The notes under the pieces are model-generated. The model saw only the letters and a program-made list of their open reading frames with translations. It was not told the DNA's origin and did not search any database. A program made the translations under genes and the position numbers. DNA of 64,000 nt from Dipteronia dyeriana. Taxonomy: Eukaryota; Streptophyta; Magnoliopsida; Sapindales; Sapindaceae. This document shows, in pieces, positions 33,755-45,304 of this stretch (positions within the stretch are counted from its first letter, which is position 1; each line of letters opens with the position of its first letter). The DNA lies in assembly GCA_032871835.1 (NCBI GenBank), contig CM065300.1:69823192-69887191 (forward strand), written 5' to 3'.

Positions 33755-34050
33755 TATACCACGGTCTAGACCGCTCTCTGTGTAGTGCCCTCGCCGCGGC
33801 CTGTACAACGGTGTTTACCAGAGGATGCCCGTTGTGTCTACAACGGTCTGTGCGTGGTGCATACGCCGCGGCCTCCCAAGCGGAGTTTTACAGTAGTTGC
33901 ATGCTGTCCAGACCGCGGTCTGTGCACACTGCATATACAGTGGCCTACAGAGCGATGTTGTTCAGGCGATACACCGCTCTTTGTGCCACGGCCTTGACAC
34001 TTACCTCGACCGCGGTACAGCCAGCGGTCCTGACGGGTTTTGGTTGCCGT
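33755..34050. repeat. GC-rich repeat island in S LTR U3
   Basis: Three to four imperfect units of about 75-80 bp with CRCGGTCTGTGCR, CCGYGGCCT and AGCGG words. The island begins after a poly-T/CTC stretch and ends about 35 bp before the TATA box. AT-rich LTR sequence flanks it on both sides. Confidence 0.7.
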
Positions 34051-34082
34051 TCGCCCAAAACGACGCAGTTTCACTTTAAGCT

Positions 34083-34096
34083 TCATATAAATATAC
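34083..34096 (+). promoter_or_regulatory. TATA box of S LTR
   Basis: TCATATAAATATACC follows the island and a conserved AACGACGCAGTTTCACTT block. The same box and block occur in the solo copy (reverse complement, about 62218-62250). Confidence 0.6.
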
Positions 34097-34980
34097 CATC
34101 TTCTTCCCAACTCGTTTTCAGAGCTTCCTAACCTATTTTTGAGAAAGAGAGATAAGGTTATTTGCTCCAAGAACCCATTTTTACTCAACCATCCTTAAAA
34201 TCCAAATCATCAAGCATCTTTCAAGCAGGGTTTCTTGTGTGTTCATAACTAGGTATTCTCTATATGCTCTAAACTTTATGGTTTCATTACTAAGACATGT
34301 ATACCTAGGGTTTTAGCCTTTATTGCATATTAATTGCTTGCTTGTATGTTTAATTGCTTTTATGACATGCTTGTGTATTGATTGTTGGTTGAGATGCATT
34401 AATTTATGATAGCTAGAATTTAGGACGGTTTTACCCTTCTAGCTAATTCTTCTTGCCTTTGCATTTAGAACATTGATATCTAAGATTTGCTTTAACTGTC
34501 ATTATTAATCCTAGATAAGCATGAATGTCTTGACCTAGCATTTTTCCATATAGAATATTCTTGCATATTCACTTAGGTTGCCATTATCTCTTCATTGTTG
34601 GTTAAGCTTGTGGCTATGTGATTAGTGCCTAAGGTTTGTGATCCAAAATCACTATTAAGGCCCGTTGGGTAGAGTGAAAGGGTTAGTAACTGGAGGGTTA
34701 GATGGGAGGTCAACCTAGGTTGTAAACTTTTACTCAATAGTGGATTTTGAGGATCAAGGGTGGCGCTCTAAACAGCCCATGATTTTTCCCATTTGGAGGG
34801 TTTCCACAAATATATTGCGTGTTGTTATTGTTTTATGTTTGTTATCTTTTATTTGAACATTTAGTAGAATAGGGTAGAATTGTTAATATTGATTAATTCA
34901 CAAAATTGGTAATCTATCGAATTAAATCCTATTCACCCCCTCTCTAGGTTATAGACATACACTTTCTAGGGAATTTCAAT

Positions 34981-34992
34981 TGGTATAAGAGC
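34981..34992 (+). other. Primer binding site of S
   Basis: TGGTATAAGAGC, one base from the initiator-Met complement TGGTATCAGAGC, two bases after the LTR. Confidence 0.88.
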
Positions 34993-35117
34993 CAATGCCT
35001 AGATATACTTAGGTGATCTGTGCATTATGTGTGTCTTACCTTGTGCATTTTGGTTGTTTGCATTTTGTGTGTTGCATTACATTTTCATCTTCATATCATT
35101 TATTACCCTCAAACACA

Positions 35118-36091
35118 ATGAGTGGAAACGGAAATAGTCATGAGGGAGCCTCAAGCACAAGACCCCCTTTGCTCAATGGGGTGAATTACGCTTCTTGGAA
35201 GGGCAAGATGGAAGCCTATCTTTGCCAAATAGATGACCGTGCTTGGATGGCTATTGAAGACGGGTATACTCCTCCAACAATGACCACCGACGATGGTGTA
35301 AAAGCTTCTAAGCCTCAGTCTAGTTGGAGTACTCAAGAGTTTGAAGCATCCAAGTGGAACAACAAGGCTATGCATGCCATTCTTTATGCCTTGGATGATA
35401 ATCAATACAAGTTGGACCAAAACACTAGGATTGCAAATGAGGCTTGAGACATTCTTCAAATGGCACATGAGGGAACCGAGGTAGTGAAGGACTCAAAGCT
35501 CCAAGTCCTCCAAATGCAATTTGAGATGATTAGGATGGAAAAACATGAATGCTTTAATGACTTCCAAGTGAAGTTGATGGATATTTTCAACTAAAGCCAT
35601 CAACTTGGTGATCCCTATTCGGATAGGAGAGTCAAGCAAAAAATTATGAGGTCACTTCCGTCAAGGTTCGAATCAAAGGTGACGGCACTTGAAGAGAACA
35701 GTGAGTACAAAAATAAGAAGCCAAGTGAAGTCATTGGAAGACTTCTAGCTTATGAGTCAAGATGAAACACCACACCCACATACCTCCAAATAAGCAAAAG
35801 AGCATTGCCTTGAAGACCACTAAGGTTGAAGAAGAGGAGGAGGACTCAGATGAAGAAATGGCCTTCATGGTTAAAAGATTCAAGAAATTTATAAAGTTCG
35901 AGAGGAAAGGATTTGGCTCCAAGGGAAAGGAAGTGAAAAAGAAAACTCCTTTCAAGAAGATGGAAAAGTCTCAAGAAAGTGACTCCAAGAAGGGCATTCA
36001 ATGCTATGAATGCAGTGGTTTTGGTCACATCGCTCCAGAATGTGCAAATTTGAAGAAGAAGAAAAAGGTAAAGGCAATGATAGCTACTTGA
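35118..36091 (+). pseudogene. S gag, capsid and first zinc knuckle
   Basis: The start ATG at 35118 gives MSGNGNSHEGASSTRPPLLN and GVNYASWKGKMEAYL, the SIRE-type gag N-terminus. TGG to TGA at 35445-35447 and a TAA at about 35592 interrupt it. Later frames hold RRVKQKIMRSLPSRFESKV, a basic/acidic spacer and CYECSGFGHIAPEC (C-X2-C-X4-H-X4-C, intact). Another TGG to TGA at 36089-36091 (before SDSED) ends this frame. Gag would form the particle and bind RNA. Confidence 0.88.
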
Positions 36092-37190
36092 AGTGATAGT
36101 GAAGACTTAGAAGAGGAAGAAAAATCTTCGGATGATGAAGATAGAGTTGCCAACTTCATTGCCTTCACAACATCTCATAATGGCAAGGAAGTTGTGAGTG
36201 ATAAGGAAGAAATAAGTGACTCTAGTGATGACAGTACCTCTTCCAACTCTAGATTTGATATTGATGAGGAAATGGACTATGTAGACTTTATGAAGTTTTT
36301 TGAAAAGTCTAGATTGAAAAAAAAGAAAGAGATTCATGATTTGAAAAAGGAGAACCTAGAGTTGACTTTCAAGATTACTCACTTGAGTGAGAAAGTAAAG
36401 AGTGGAAAAGAGTTAGAAGAGAGTTTGAAGTTGGAGCTTGTGATGACTAAGAAGAGTGAAGAAAACTTGAAGATTAAGCTTAGGGAAGCGAAAGAATTGG
36501 TTGCCAAGATGACATCCGGAACCGAGAGACTTGACAAGATGCTATCATGTGGGAAGATTCCTAATGATAAAATGGGCTTAGGATATATGGAATGCAAGGA
36601 TGCCACTTCCTTGAAGAAGACCATCTTTGTCAAAAGTCAAAAGGTCAAAGAGACTCAAGGTTCACACAAACAAATGAGTTCAAATGAAGGCTCAAACAAA
36701 TTCTCAAGCTAAAGATCATCCACCAAAAGCTAGAACACATCAAACAAGACCTCAACTTCTAAGGAGCCCTCAAATTCAACAAAGAAGTTTTCACCCACAA
36801 CCAAGAAGAGAAGCTAATGTGACTCAACCATAAAGGATGTTTCAAAGAAGAGATTCGGCTCAACACCAAAGGACAACTCAAAGGAGAGGAAAGTCATCCA
36901 TGCTTGCACAAGGATATGGTATGAATTCTTACTTTACTCCCATTTGTCATTATTGTGACGTTGAAGGTCACATAAGGCCGAATTGTTTTAAATTTATTAA
37001 GTTGTGTCGTTTTGAAAGCATGATTGAGAAAAATATGCTTAGAAGAGCCAAAATGCATGCACCTAGGAATTTTAGAGCCAATGAACCCAAGGCTCCAAGA
37101 AATGACAATGTTACTACTAGGTGGACTAGAACAAATGAGTATGCTTGTCATGTGACCCAAGTGGCCTTGAAGGTGAAAGCCTCTAACATT
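36092..37190 (+). pseudogene. S gag C-terminal extension with coiled coil and second Cys/His motif
   Basis: An acidic Ser/Asp/Glu tract (36100-36270) is followed by a coiled coil (EIHDLKKENLELTFKITHLS, LELVMTKKSEENLKIKLRE) in the 172-codon frame 36194-36712. After stops comes a Gln/Arg-rich segment, then CHYCDVEGHIRPNC (about 36945-36986), a second knuckle. The long gag tail is typical of SIRE/Maximus. Confidence 0.82.
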
Positions 37191-37256
37191 TGGTATCTTG
37201 ATAGTGGGTGTTCTAGGCACATGACCTGAAATAAGAGTTTCTTTGAGACTCTTGTT
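37191..37256 (+). pseudogene. S protease active site
   Basis: SNIWYLDSGCSRHMT is the copia protease motif with D-S-G intact. TGG to TGA at 37227-37229 interrupts the MTWNKS-type continuation. Confidence 0.82.
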
Positions 37257-38515
37257 ATGGAGGATGGTGGATTTGTCACCTTTGGTGATGGTTCACGTAA
37301 GAAGGTTTTAGGAAATGGAAACATTTCCATCTCCGGTTTGCCCTCCTTACCTAATGCTCTTTATGTAGATGGCTTGCAAGCAAATCTTATTAGCATATCA
37401 CATTTAAGTGATGAAGGGTTTTCTGTCATGTTTGGTAAAGTTGATTGTTCCATTCTGAGAGAAGATGGACAAGTCCTAGTGAAAGGTAAGAGATCAAGTG
37501 ACAATTGTTATTGTCTTGATTCCAATGGCATCTCTTGTAATTTGTCTAGTTGTGATCAAGTTGAATTGTGGCATCAAAGGTTAGGTCATATGAATTTTAA
37601 AGACTTGAAAGTTCTTGAGAGGTTGAAAGTAATGAGAGGCCTTCCTAAGTTTGGAAATAGGATAGAGGGAGTTTGTGGACCTTGTCAACAAGGAAAGCAA
37701 ACTAAGAGTGTGCATAAGAAGGGTAAGTATCTTATCACTAAGGAGCCATTAGAGCTTCTTCGTATGGACCTTATGGGTCCCATGCAAACCGAGAGTCTCG
37801 GTGGCAAGAGGTATATCTTTGTGTGTATTGATGATTTTTATAGATTTACATGGACCTACTTTCTTAGAGAAAAATATGAAATGTTTGAAAATTTTAAAAT
37901 GCTTTGCACTAAAATTCAAAATGAGAAGGATTCTCACATAAAATGCATTAAGAGAATTATGAGTGATCATGAGAGAGAATTTGAAAATGCTACCTTTAAA
38001 AACTTTTGTGATAATCTTGGCATCTCTCATGAGTTCTTAGATCCTCGAACTCCTCAACAAAATGGGGTGATAGAGAGGAAGAATAGAGTCCTCTAAGAGA
38101 TGGCCAGTGTGATGTTGCATAGCAACAATATGCCTAGGAATCTTTGGGTTGAAAGGGTCATTACGGCTTGTTATATAGGCAATAGGGTTTTTCTTTTGCC
38201 TAGAACTAGGCAAACCTCTTATGAATTGTGGAAGGGTAGGAAGCCAAATGTTAACTACTTCCACTCATTTGGAAGCAAGTGTTACATTCTAAATGACTGT
38301 GATCAACTTGGCAAGTTTGATGCTAAGAGTGATGAGGGGATTTTCATTGGTTATGACCTAAATAGTAAGGCCTATAGAGTTTTTAATTTGAAGACACGAA
38401 GTGTAAAGGAATCATCTAATGTGGTCATAGATAATTGTAGGCCTAAGGTTAGTAACCATGATGAGGAGATTAGTATAGTTGATGATACTCCCTTGGGGAT
38501 GATTGAAGAGATTTC
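37257..38515 (+). pseudogene. S integrase
   Basis: The open 279-codon frame 37257-38096 has the zinc-binding site H106, H111, C140, C143 (LWHQRLGHMN, CGPCQQGK). The core has RMDLMGP (Asp171), IMSDHEREFEN (Asp237, with Gly to Glu beside it) and TPQQNGVIERKN (Glu273), so the DDE triad is complete. A CAA to TAA stop at 38094-38096 separates it from the next frame (MASVMLHSNNMPRNLWVE, GYDLNSKAYRVFN), which ends at the A3 insertion (38511-38515). Confidence 0.9.
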
Positions 38516-40993
38516 TGTTAGGATTATGCTCCATAGCAAGAGTGTAATATTGTAATTAACAATCTTTTCTTATGAATAAAGTGATTTTTAGTTTAACAAA
38601 TCTTATAACATTTATAGTTTAATTATTATAATTGTCAAAAGTAAATAATCATAAGGTCAAAAGACTATGAGAAAAGAAGAATTGTTCATACATCTAGATA
38701 TGTATGAGGTAGACACAATTCTTTAGTTAGTCTTGAATAATATTCACAACTTAAGATAGAAGGTTGGGCGCCTTTATCTTGTCAAAGTTGTAGATTCTTT
38801 TGCTAACATTTGAGTGGGATCAAATGTGTTATGATGAGTCTAAAATCATCAAAGTGTGGTGTCTTTGGGCAAAAGAATGTAGTGCACCGAGTGCATTGAA
38901 TAGGATCAAAATGAAATACTTTATCTAGAACCGTCAATGGATAAAAGTTTTCATTTGAAGACAATCGAAGAGTCTATCTCAATCACGAGATAAATGATGG
39001 ACCTATGGTTGCAAGTGTTATCATTTGAGCTATCAATGAGTACGATTATATAACATAGTCTATCCTCGATAGTTTGGAGGTATACATTTGTTAATCGATA
39101 GAGGACTTCATTTATAGATATGGACATCGTGGCTCTATTTATTGAATAAGAGTAGAATACCATCATATGGATGTTTTGAGGTATTGGATATTAAATCTTA
39201 ATGTTAAGTTTTCAATAGTGTCTATTGAAACATGGCTTCTGGACAAGTCAAAATATCCAATTTCAAAATGTGGTCATATGAGTAAATATGGTAACTTGGA
39301 GAGCTATAGGCGGTCTATGAGCTCTTGGCGATTACTGGTATTCTTCACGAGGATACTCTTTCTCCAATAAGGTTGTCTAGGGTATGAATGAGTAAATATC
39401 AACTTATTCTATCTTTATTTAAGAGTTCAATTTTAGTTCTATAGTGGAATGAACTAAAATTAAATAGATCGAACCTAAGTGAATCATTTGTTGATTGTGA
39501 TTAGGTTGTGTCTATTGGAGCTTAATTTAGATAGCCCGCCAAGATCTCCAATCCATACGAACTTGCATAGATCACTTAATATATTCTACTGGACCAATAG
39601 GGGTCCATCTAGAATTGTAATAAGGCATGAGAACTTGTTTCTTTTTGTAAGAATATGTCTAGTTCACATGTGGACTTTTTATTAAGGTCCAATGGATTTA
39701 ATAAAATAAGAAAAATAATATATGACCCTTATATATATGGTATGGGCGGCAAAGGCTATTAAGAATAGCTTAAATATATTATTTTTATTTTATTATTTTA
39801 CTAAATGGAAATTAATTAATTTGTTAATTAATTAATTATTTAATTAAAAGTCAAAATCTTTTTCCTAGTAGGAGATGGTCTCCTAAAACTATACTATTGT
39901 TGGTAGTATAGTTAATGTTAAAGACTATATTTGATAAGTAGATAAATAAAAGGAATTATTTATCTAATCAAATTAGGACGTCTTTAATATGGTTACAAAT
40001 ACACTATTGAGTTGGATTAGGAGTCTTGGTGTAGGAAAGAATTCTTTTTGGAAAAGGATTATTGGTCACCAAGTAAAACTACTTAGTGGTATAATTCTTC
40101 TTTGAAAAGGATTCATAACCACCAAGTTAATCTACCTAAGGATAGGATTCTTGTCCATCAAGTAATCCTTCTTAGGATAGAATAAACTCTCCTAATATAC
40201 ATCAAAGAGGTAAAATTCGGCCAACACATATGGTTATAGGAGAAGTTAGATTTCCTTTTAGATAAGGACTCTTAACTACCAAATAAATCCACATAAGGAA
40301 AGGATTCTTGCCAACCAAGTAAATCCTTCTTATGAGAGGATTTATGATCCTATATATATGTGCATGAGAATTTCAGCCAGCCCTAAGGCAATTAGAGGTG
40401 AATTTCGGCCAAGCTTATTTTTCTAAGAGAAGAATTCGGCCATCATAGGAATTTTGAGGGAGAAAAATCTGATTTTACTCTAGACAAAATTCGATCATCT
40501 CTAAACAATAGTGTGTGAATTCAACCAAGTAGAGAAAAAATGGGGAACATTTTTGTTTTCGATAGTATACTAAATCCTTTACATCAAAAGGGTTTTGTGT
40601 ACAACATCTAATCAAGGTTCACGTGAGTTTCAATCAAATTGATTGATAATTCACAAGTGACCGGACGTTCTTGGATTTTTTCGTAGAGGATATTTGTAAC
40701 TAACAAAGAAAAGATTTTTGCTTTGTCTCCATCCTCAGGAATACAATTTAAAGAAAGGGAGCCCACACTCCAAGGTGATTCACGTTCGTGATTGGATTGG
40801 AAGATCTTGCGGAATCAATTTGGCACTTGTTCAATCGTCATGAGTAAAAGGTACGATACTTTTATATATTTCAATTAATCTAGAGTTAAGGTTCTCGTTG
40901 CATAAAGGGAAAAAAAAATATACTCAAACCCTAAATTTTTGTTTTTAATTTTCTCACGCTTCCATTGCGTTTTGAACCCGGTTTTTCCCTACA
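38516..40993 (+). mobile_element. 5' LTR of A3
   Basis: It starts TGTTAGGATTATGCTCC and ends GTTTTTCCCTACA (2,478 bp). U3 motif units occupy about 40045-40345, and the TATA box CCTATATATATG is at 40349-40360. Confidence 0.95.
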
Positions 40994-40995
40994 AT

Positions 40996-41008
40996 TGGTA
41001 TCAGAGCC
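40996..41008 (+). other. Primer binding site of A3
   Basis: TGGTATCAGAGCC, a perfect match to the initiator-Met tRNA 3' complement, two bases after the LTR. Confidence 0.95.
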
Positions 41009-41132
41009 TGGTTGTATCCTTGATTAATTGATGTATGTACGTGATTTTTTTTTCTTTTATTGTATATATTCATGTTTTAGAAAGATATGACACTCTAGGT
41101 ATTCACATATATATTTACATTGGAATGTATGG

Positions 41133-41163
<31 letters not shown>

Positions 41164-42404
41164 TTATATGTGGTTTGTTATTGCTCAATTTTGGTCCTAG
41201 AATTTCAATGTATTTTGTTTTGGGATTGTAACAAGAAGGGTGGTCTATCATCGCCATAATTTCCTTCTTGGTAGTTGCTAAGCTTTTTTTATTTTGTTGT
41301 TGTAATAAAAAAAACTGCAGTATTTTATTATTTAAATTCTTCTGTAATACATTCAAGTTTTGAAGACTCGAAGGTTTGAAGAATTAGGAGCAACCGGAAA
41401 AAGTTTGGGACCATGCGAGCCATAACAACGAACGTGCGTGCGAAGAGCGCGCAACCACGTTTGTTTGTGGCATGGGCTGCACACGGCAGCTCTTTTGGTA
41501 GCCATGGGCTGCGCATGGCAGCCCTTTATGGGTTTGTGGCATGCGCACTCCCATGAGTAAGGGCGAGGGGTGCGCACTCCCATGAGTAAGGGCGAGGGGT
41601 GCGCATGCCCATGGGAGGTAGCCGAGGGAGTCTGAACGACGAAGGTCGCATGAAGACTTGTTCGCCAAGAAAAGAGTTCTTGTATTCCAAGATTTATGTA
41701 ATTTACTTGTTTTTCTAGGATGCACCAAAATTGTAGCTATTTATATTTTTGTAAATATTGCAATGTTTGTCATTGTTTGATAACATGTTATATAGAATAG
41801 GAGTGCCACTCATATATCTCTTTTGGTATGAACATGCATTGAATGGTTTAAGTATCTAAATTGGCATCTAGATAACTTGGTAAATCATTCTTTGGAATTC
41901 GATCACACGCCTTAAACAATTGAGTGGGAGAAGGTGTTTTGGAACACCTACGGCCTCCAAGTTTAGTTGAGCTTTATGTTTCGTGAATAACCTTCCAAGA
42001 AGTATTCATGAATGGAATTTAGCAAGATACTTCCTTACAAGGATATACTAGACAATTAGCCCAAACGATATCTACTCCCAAATGAGGGATATTCGTGAGG
42101 GATTATATTGAAGGTCGATAACTTGGTAACACATTCAATGTGAGTTTATTAATATCCTCCCAAGAGTTCTTGTTAATAAAATCACAAGGCTAAAATTGAA
42201 AACGTTGGTTGTTATGTTAACAATTAGGTGGGACCTAGTCCAATTAGTAAATATTGCGAACTCCCAAAGAAGGCGTGACATTTATGGGTGTTGGATCACC
42301 GTTGAATTTTTAAGATTGAATTATTTTATTTAATTCAAGACAAATATTCAAAAGTGCTATATCATGATTGTTTACTTATATAATTTTTTTATTAAAAAGA
42401 AATC
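41009..42404 (+). other. A3 untranslated leader
   Basis: About 1.4 kb, the reverse-complement counterpart of the A2 and A5 leaders. It includes (TA)n at 41132-41160 and the GC-rich stretch at about 41400-41630. That stretch contains a local 30-bp tandem copy of the CCCATGAGTAAGGGCGAGGG words near 41552-41598. No credible gene. Confidence 0.78.
41132..41160. repeat. (TA)n microsatellite in A3 leader
   Basis: About 14 AT units at the position where A2 and A5 carry (CA)n(TA)n. Confidence 0.93.
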
Positions 42405-43172
42405 ATAACCCCATCCCTAATCAATATCCTAAAAGATAATACTTTAACTGATGATAATGTCACATGGAAAAGGAATATTGGGTTGTTGTTGCAAGCTGAA
42501 AAGTATAAGTTCATTCTGTATATTCCTTAACCACCAAACTAATGAATCTAACTCAGGAAGCAAAGAGATGAGTATCAGTAGTGGAAGTCTTCAGATGAGA
42601 TGGCTAAATGTACGTTACATTATGGCCATCATCTTCGACGTGTTGCAATAACAACATGAAGGAATGGAGACTGCTGCCGATATAATGATGTCTCTAGAGG
42701 AGATGTTTGCTATGAGGTCTAGGATGACTAAGAGAGAGAGGCAATGATTGCTTTTATGAATCTTAGGACGAAACCTGGACAGGGTGTGAAATATCACATG
42801 ATAAAAGTCATAGCACATCTCAATATTGCTGAACTGAATGGTGCTAAGATAGATGGTGAGACCAAAATTGACATGATAGTCAACTCACTGTTGGATTCCT
42901 TTGATAAATTCAAGTTGGACTATACCTTGAATAATAAGGAATGCACCTTGCAAAGCTTGATGCAAGATATTCAAAGCACCAAGATAATCCTTGTGAAAGG
43001 CAAGGGTAAAAAGATTCATATGCTTGGTAAGTTACTATTGTTAAAGACCCGTAAGAAGGTCAAGAGACAACAGAAGAAAAAACAACTTGAGCCTTTTTAG
43101 AAGGAGACCAAGAAAGTAACCAAGATCAAAGAAAAGTGTTTCTTTTGTGGTGAAAAGGGTCAAAGGAATAGA
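42405..43172 (+). pseudogene. A3 gag
   Basis: The start position reads ATA (42405-42407). Remnants include INILKDNTLT, then a 118-codon frame (42744-43100) with MIKVIAHLNIAELNGAKIDG and FDKFKLDYTLNNKECTLQSL. The knuckle begins CFFCGEKG and then breaks off by the deletion shared with A5, so the second half of the knuckle and the whole protease active site are absent. Confidence 0.88.
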
Positions 43173-44460
43173 GTGAATAAGAATGAATTCAAATGGCATT
43201 TAGTTTTAATAAACGTTTATTATGTACCACAATTCAAGAGGAATTTAATTTCAGTTTCTTGTTTAAATAAATTTGGTTATTCGGTTACTTTTAATAAAAA
43301 ATTTATTATTAGTAAGGATGACAAAATTATTTGCAAAGGTACATTGGAAAACGGTTTATTCTATTTGCATGGAAATATCTCTTACTTGTTAGACACGGAA
43401 TCCACGAAACCTAATCATAAAAGAGTAAAATTATCAAAAGACGAAACCTACCTATGGCATTTGCGCTTAGGTCATATCAACCTTAATAGGATTAAAAGAT
43501 TGGTATGTGACGGACCTCTAAGTGACTTAAAGGTTGATGATCTACCAACTTGTGAATCTTGTTTGGAAGGTAAAATAACCAAAAGGTCGTTTACGACCAA
43601 AGGCGTAAGAGCCATCGAATGTTTAGGACTGATACACACTGATGTGTGTGGACCTACGAGCATTCAAGCTAGAGGTGGATATGAGTACTTCATCACTTTC
43701 ACGGATGATCACTCAAGATTTTGCTATGTGTATCTCATGAGACATAAGTCAGATGCTTTTGATATGTTCAAAGCATTTAAAGCTGAAGTAGAAAATCAGC
43801 TTGAGAAACGCATAAAAATCTTGAGGTCCAATCGTGGTGGAGAATATCTATCTGGTGAGTTTCAGCAATATCTTATTGATAATGGAATAATTTCTCAGTT
43901 TTCTGCACCAGGTACACCTCAACAAAATGGGGTGGCAGAAAAGAGAAATAGAATTCTTTTGGATATGGTTAGGTCTATGTTGAGTTATACAATGCTCCCT
44001 AGTTCTTTTTGGGGATATGCTTTACAAACTACCATGAATATTCTAAACGATGTGCCATCTAATTCGGTTCCTAAAACACCGCATGAGTTGTGGACTGAGC
44101 GAAAGCTTAGTTTACAACACTTAAGGATATTTGGATGTCCTGTACACGTGTTAAAAGGAAAGACAGAAAAGATGGAGTCCCGTTCATAAACATGCATATT
44201 TGTAGGGTATCCAAAAGGAACAAAAGGATATTATTTTTATAGTCCTTCAAATCTTATAGTATTTGTTTCGACAAATGCCAAATTTCTAGAAGAGGACTAT
44301 ATGAATAATTTTGTAACTAAAAGTAGAATTGTCCTAAATCAACTTTTAGGAGATACAATTCCACAAGAGGTTTCGCAACCAAGCCTAATTGTAAGTTCCG
44401 TACCAACACAAGATCAACGATCTACCATACCTCATCGTAGTGGGAGGGTTGTTAGATAAC
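43173..44460 (+). pseudogene. A3 GAG-pre-integrase and integrase
   Basis: An open 338-codon frame (43173-44189) has H96 and H101 ([10 protein letters not shown]), C127 and C130 (CESCLEGK), Asp157 in HTDVCGP and Glu256 in QNGVAEKRN. The second catalytic Asp is Asn220 (AAT at 43830-43832, RSNRGGEYLS). TAA at 44187-44189 (SRS*TC, GAA to TAA) ends it; the C-terminal part continues to about 44460 with YFYSPSN and EEDYMNNF. With one of three metal-binding residues changed, the enzyme would be expected to be inactive. Confidence 0.92.
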
Positions 44461-45304
44461 CCGAGAGATACATTGGTCTAGGAGAATCTGAAGAGAATCT
44501 TTTGGACGACGATGATCCCTATACGTACAAGGAAGCAATGAAAGATGTTGATTGTCGCGATTGGCAAAAGGCAATGCAATCCGAAATTGAATCTATGTTC
44601 AAAAACAAAGTCTGGTCTCTTGTAGCTTTGCCTAAAGGGATAAAACCCATGAGGTTCAAGTAGGTGTACAAGAGGAAAAGAGGAATGGATTGAAAGGTGG
44701 AAACCTTTAAAGCTAGATTGGTAGCTAAAGGTTATACACAGAAGGAAGGTATCGATTATGAAGAAACCTTCTCTCCTGTGGTCATACTTAAATCCATTAG
44801 GATACTCTTATCCATTGCGGCATCTCTAGACCTAGAGATTTGGCAAATGGACGTCAAGAAAGCTTTCCTTAATGGAAGTCTTGGCGAAAACATATATATG
44901 ATGCAACCAGAAGGATTCATTGTAAAGGGCCAAGAGGAAAGGGTATGCAAGTTGCAAAGATCTATATATGGATTGAAGCAAGCATCCAGATCCTGGAACA
45001 TAAGGTTCGATCAAGCCGTAAAAGGTTTTGAATTCATTAAAAACCTTGATGAACCTTGTGTATACAAAAGAATTAAAGGCGACAAGTTTGTTTTCCTAGT
45101 TCTTTACGTTGATGATATACTACTCATCGAAACGATGTAGGTGTATTGACATCAATAAAAGAATGGTTAGCAAAACAATTTGATATGAAGGACTTAGGAG
45201 AATCAAGTTATATTCTTGGTATCCAAGTCATAAGGGATAGAAAGAATAGAACGATTGCATTATCCCAAGCTTCATACATAGATAAAATCTTGTCTAGGTT
45301 TTAA
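44461..45304 (+). pseudogene. A3 reverse transcriptase
   Basis: After the linker (YIGLGESEENLLDDDDPYT), a 147-codon frame (44697-45140) has [12 protein letters not shown] (motif A Asp), [15 protein letters not shown] and [10 protein letters not shown] (YVDD intact). A single missing G near 45128 shifts the frame. The rest ([30 protein letters not shown]) runs to a TAA at 45302-45304. The catalytic residues are better kept than in A5. Confidence 0.9.

Larger units (their letters stand above)
33469..34978 (+). mobile_element. 5' LTR of S
   Basis: The 1,510-bp LTR starts TGTAAGTTTCTCGG and ends AGGGAATTTCA. Its end region (CTTTCTAGGGAATTTCA, CACCCCCTCTCTAGG) matches the reverse complement of the solo LTR at 61309-62859. 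The U3 island (33755-34050) does not match. The TATA box lies at 34083-34096, leaving a long R-U5 of nearly 900 bp. ORFs of 60-116 codons over the island are GC artefacts. Confidence 0.92.

Noticed and set aside
33785..34188. ORFs of 60-116 codons on both strands in the S LTR
   Set aside because: They cover the GC-rich island, overlap in several frames, and are not conserved in the solo LTR of the same family.
38951..39166. 70-codon antisense ORF recurring in three family A LTRs (also 23229-23441 and 46540-46755)
   Set aside because: Recurrence is explained by the copies being the same LTR; A1, A4 and A5 do not keep it, and nothing suggests coding constraint.
40996..41008. tRNA gene
   Set aside because: Only the short complement of a tRNA 3' end; it is a primer binding site next to an LTR.
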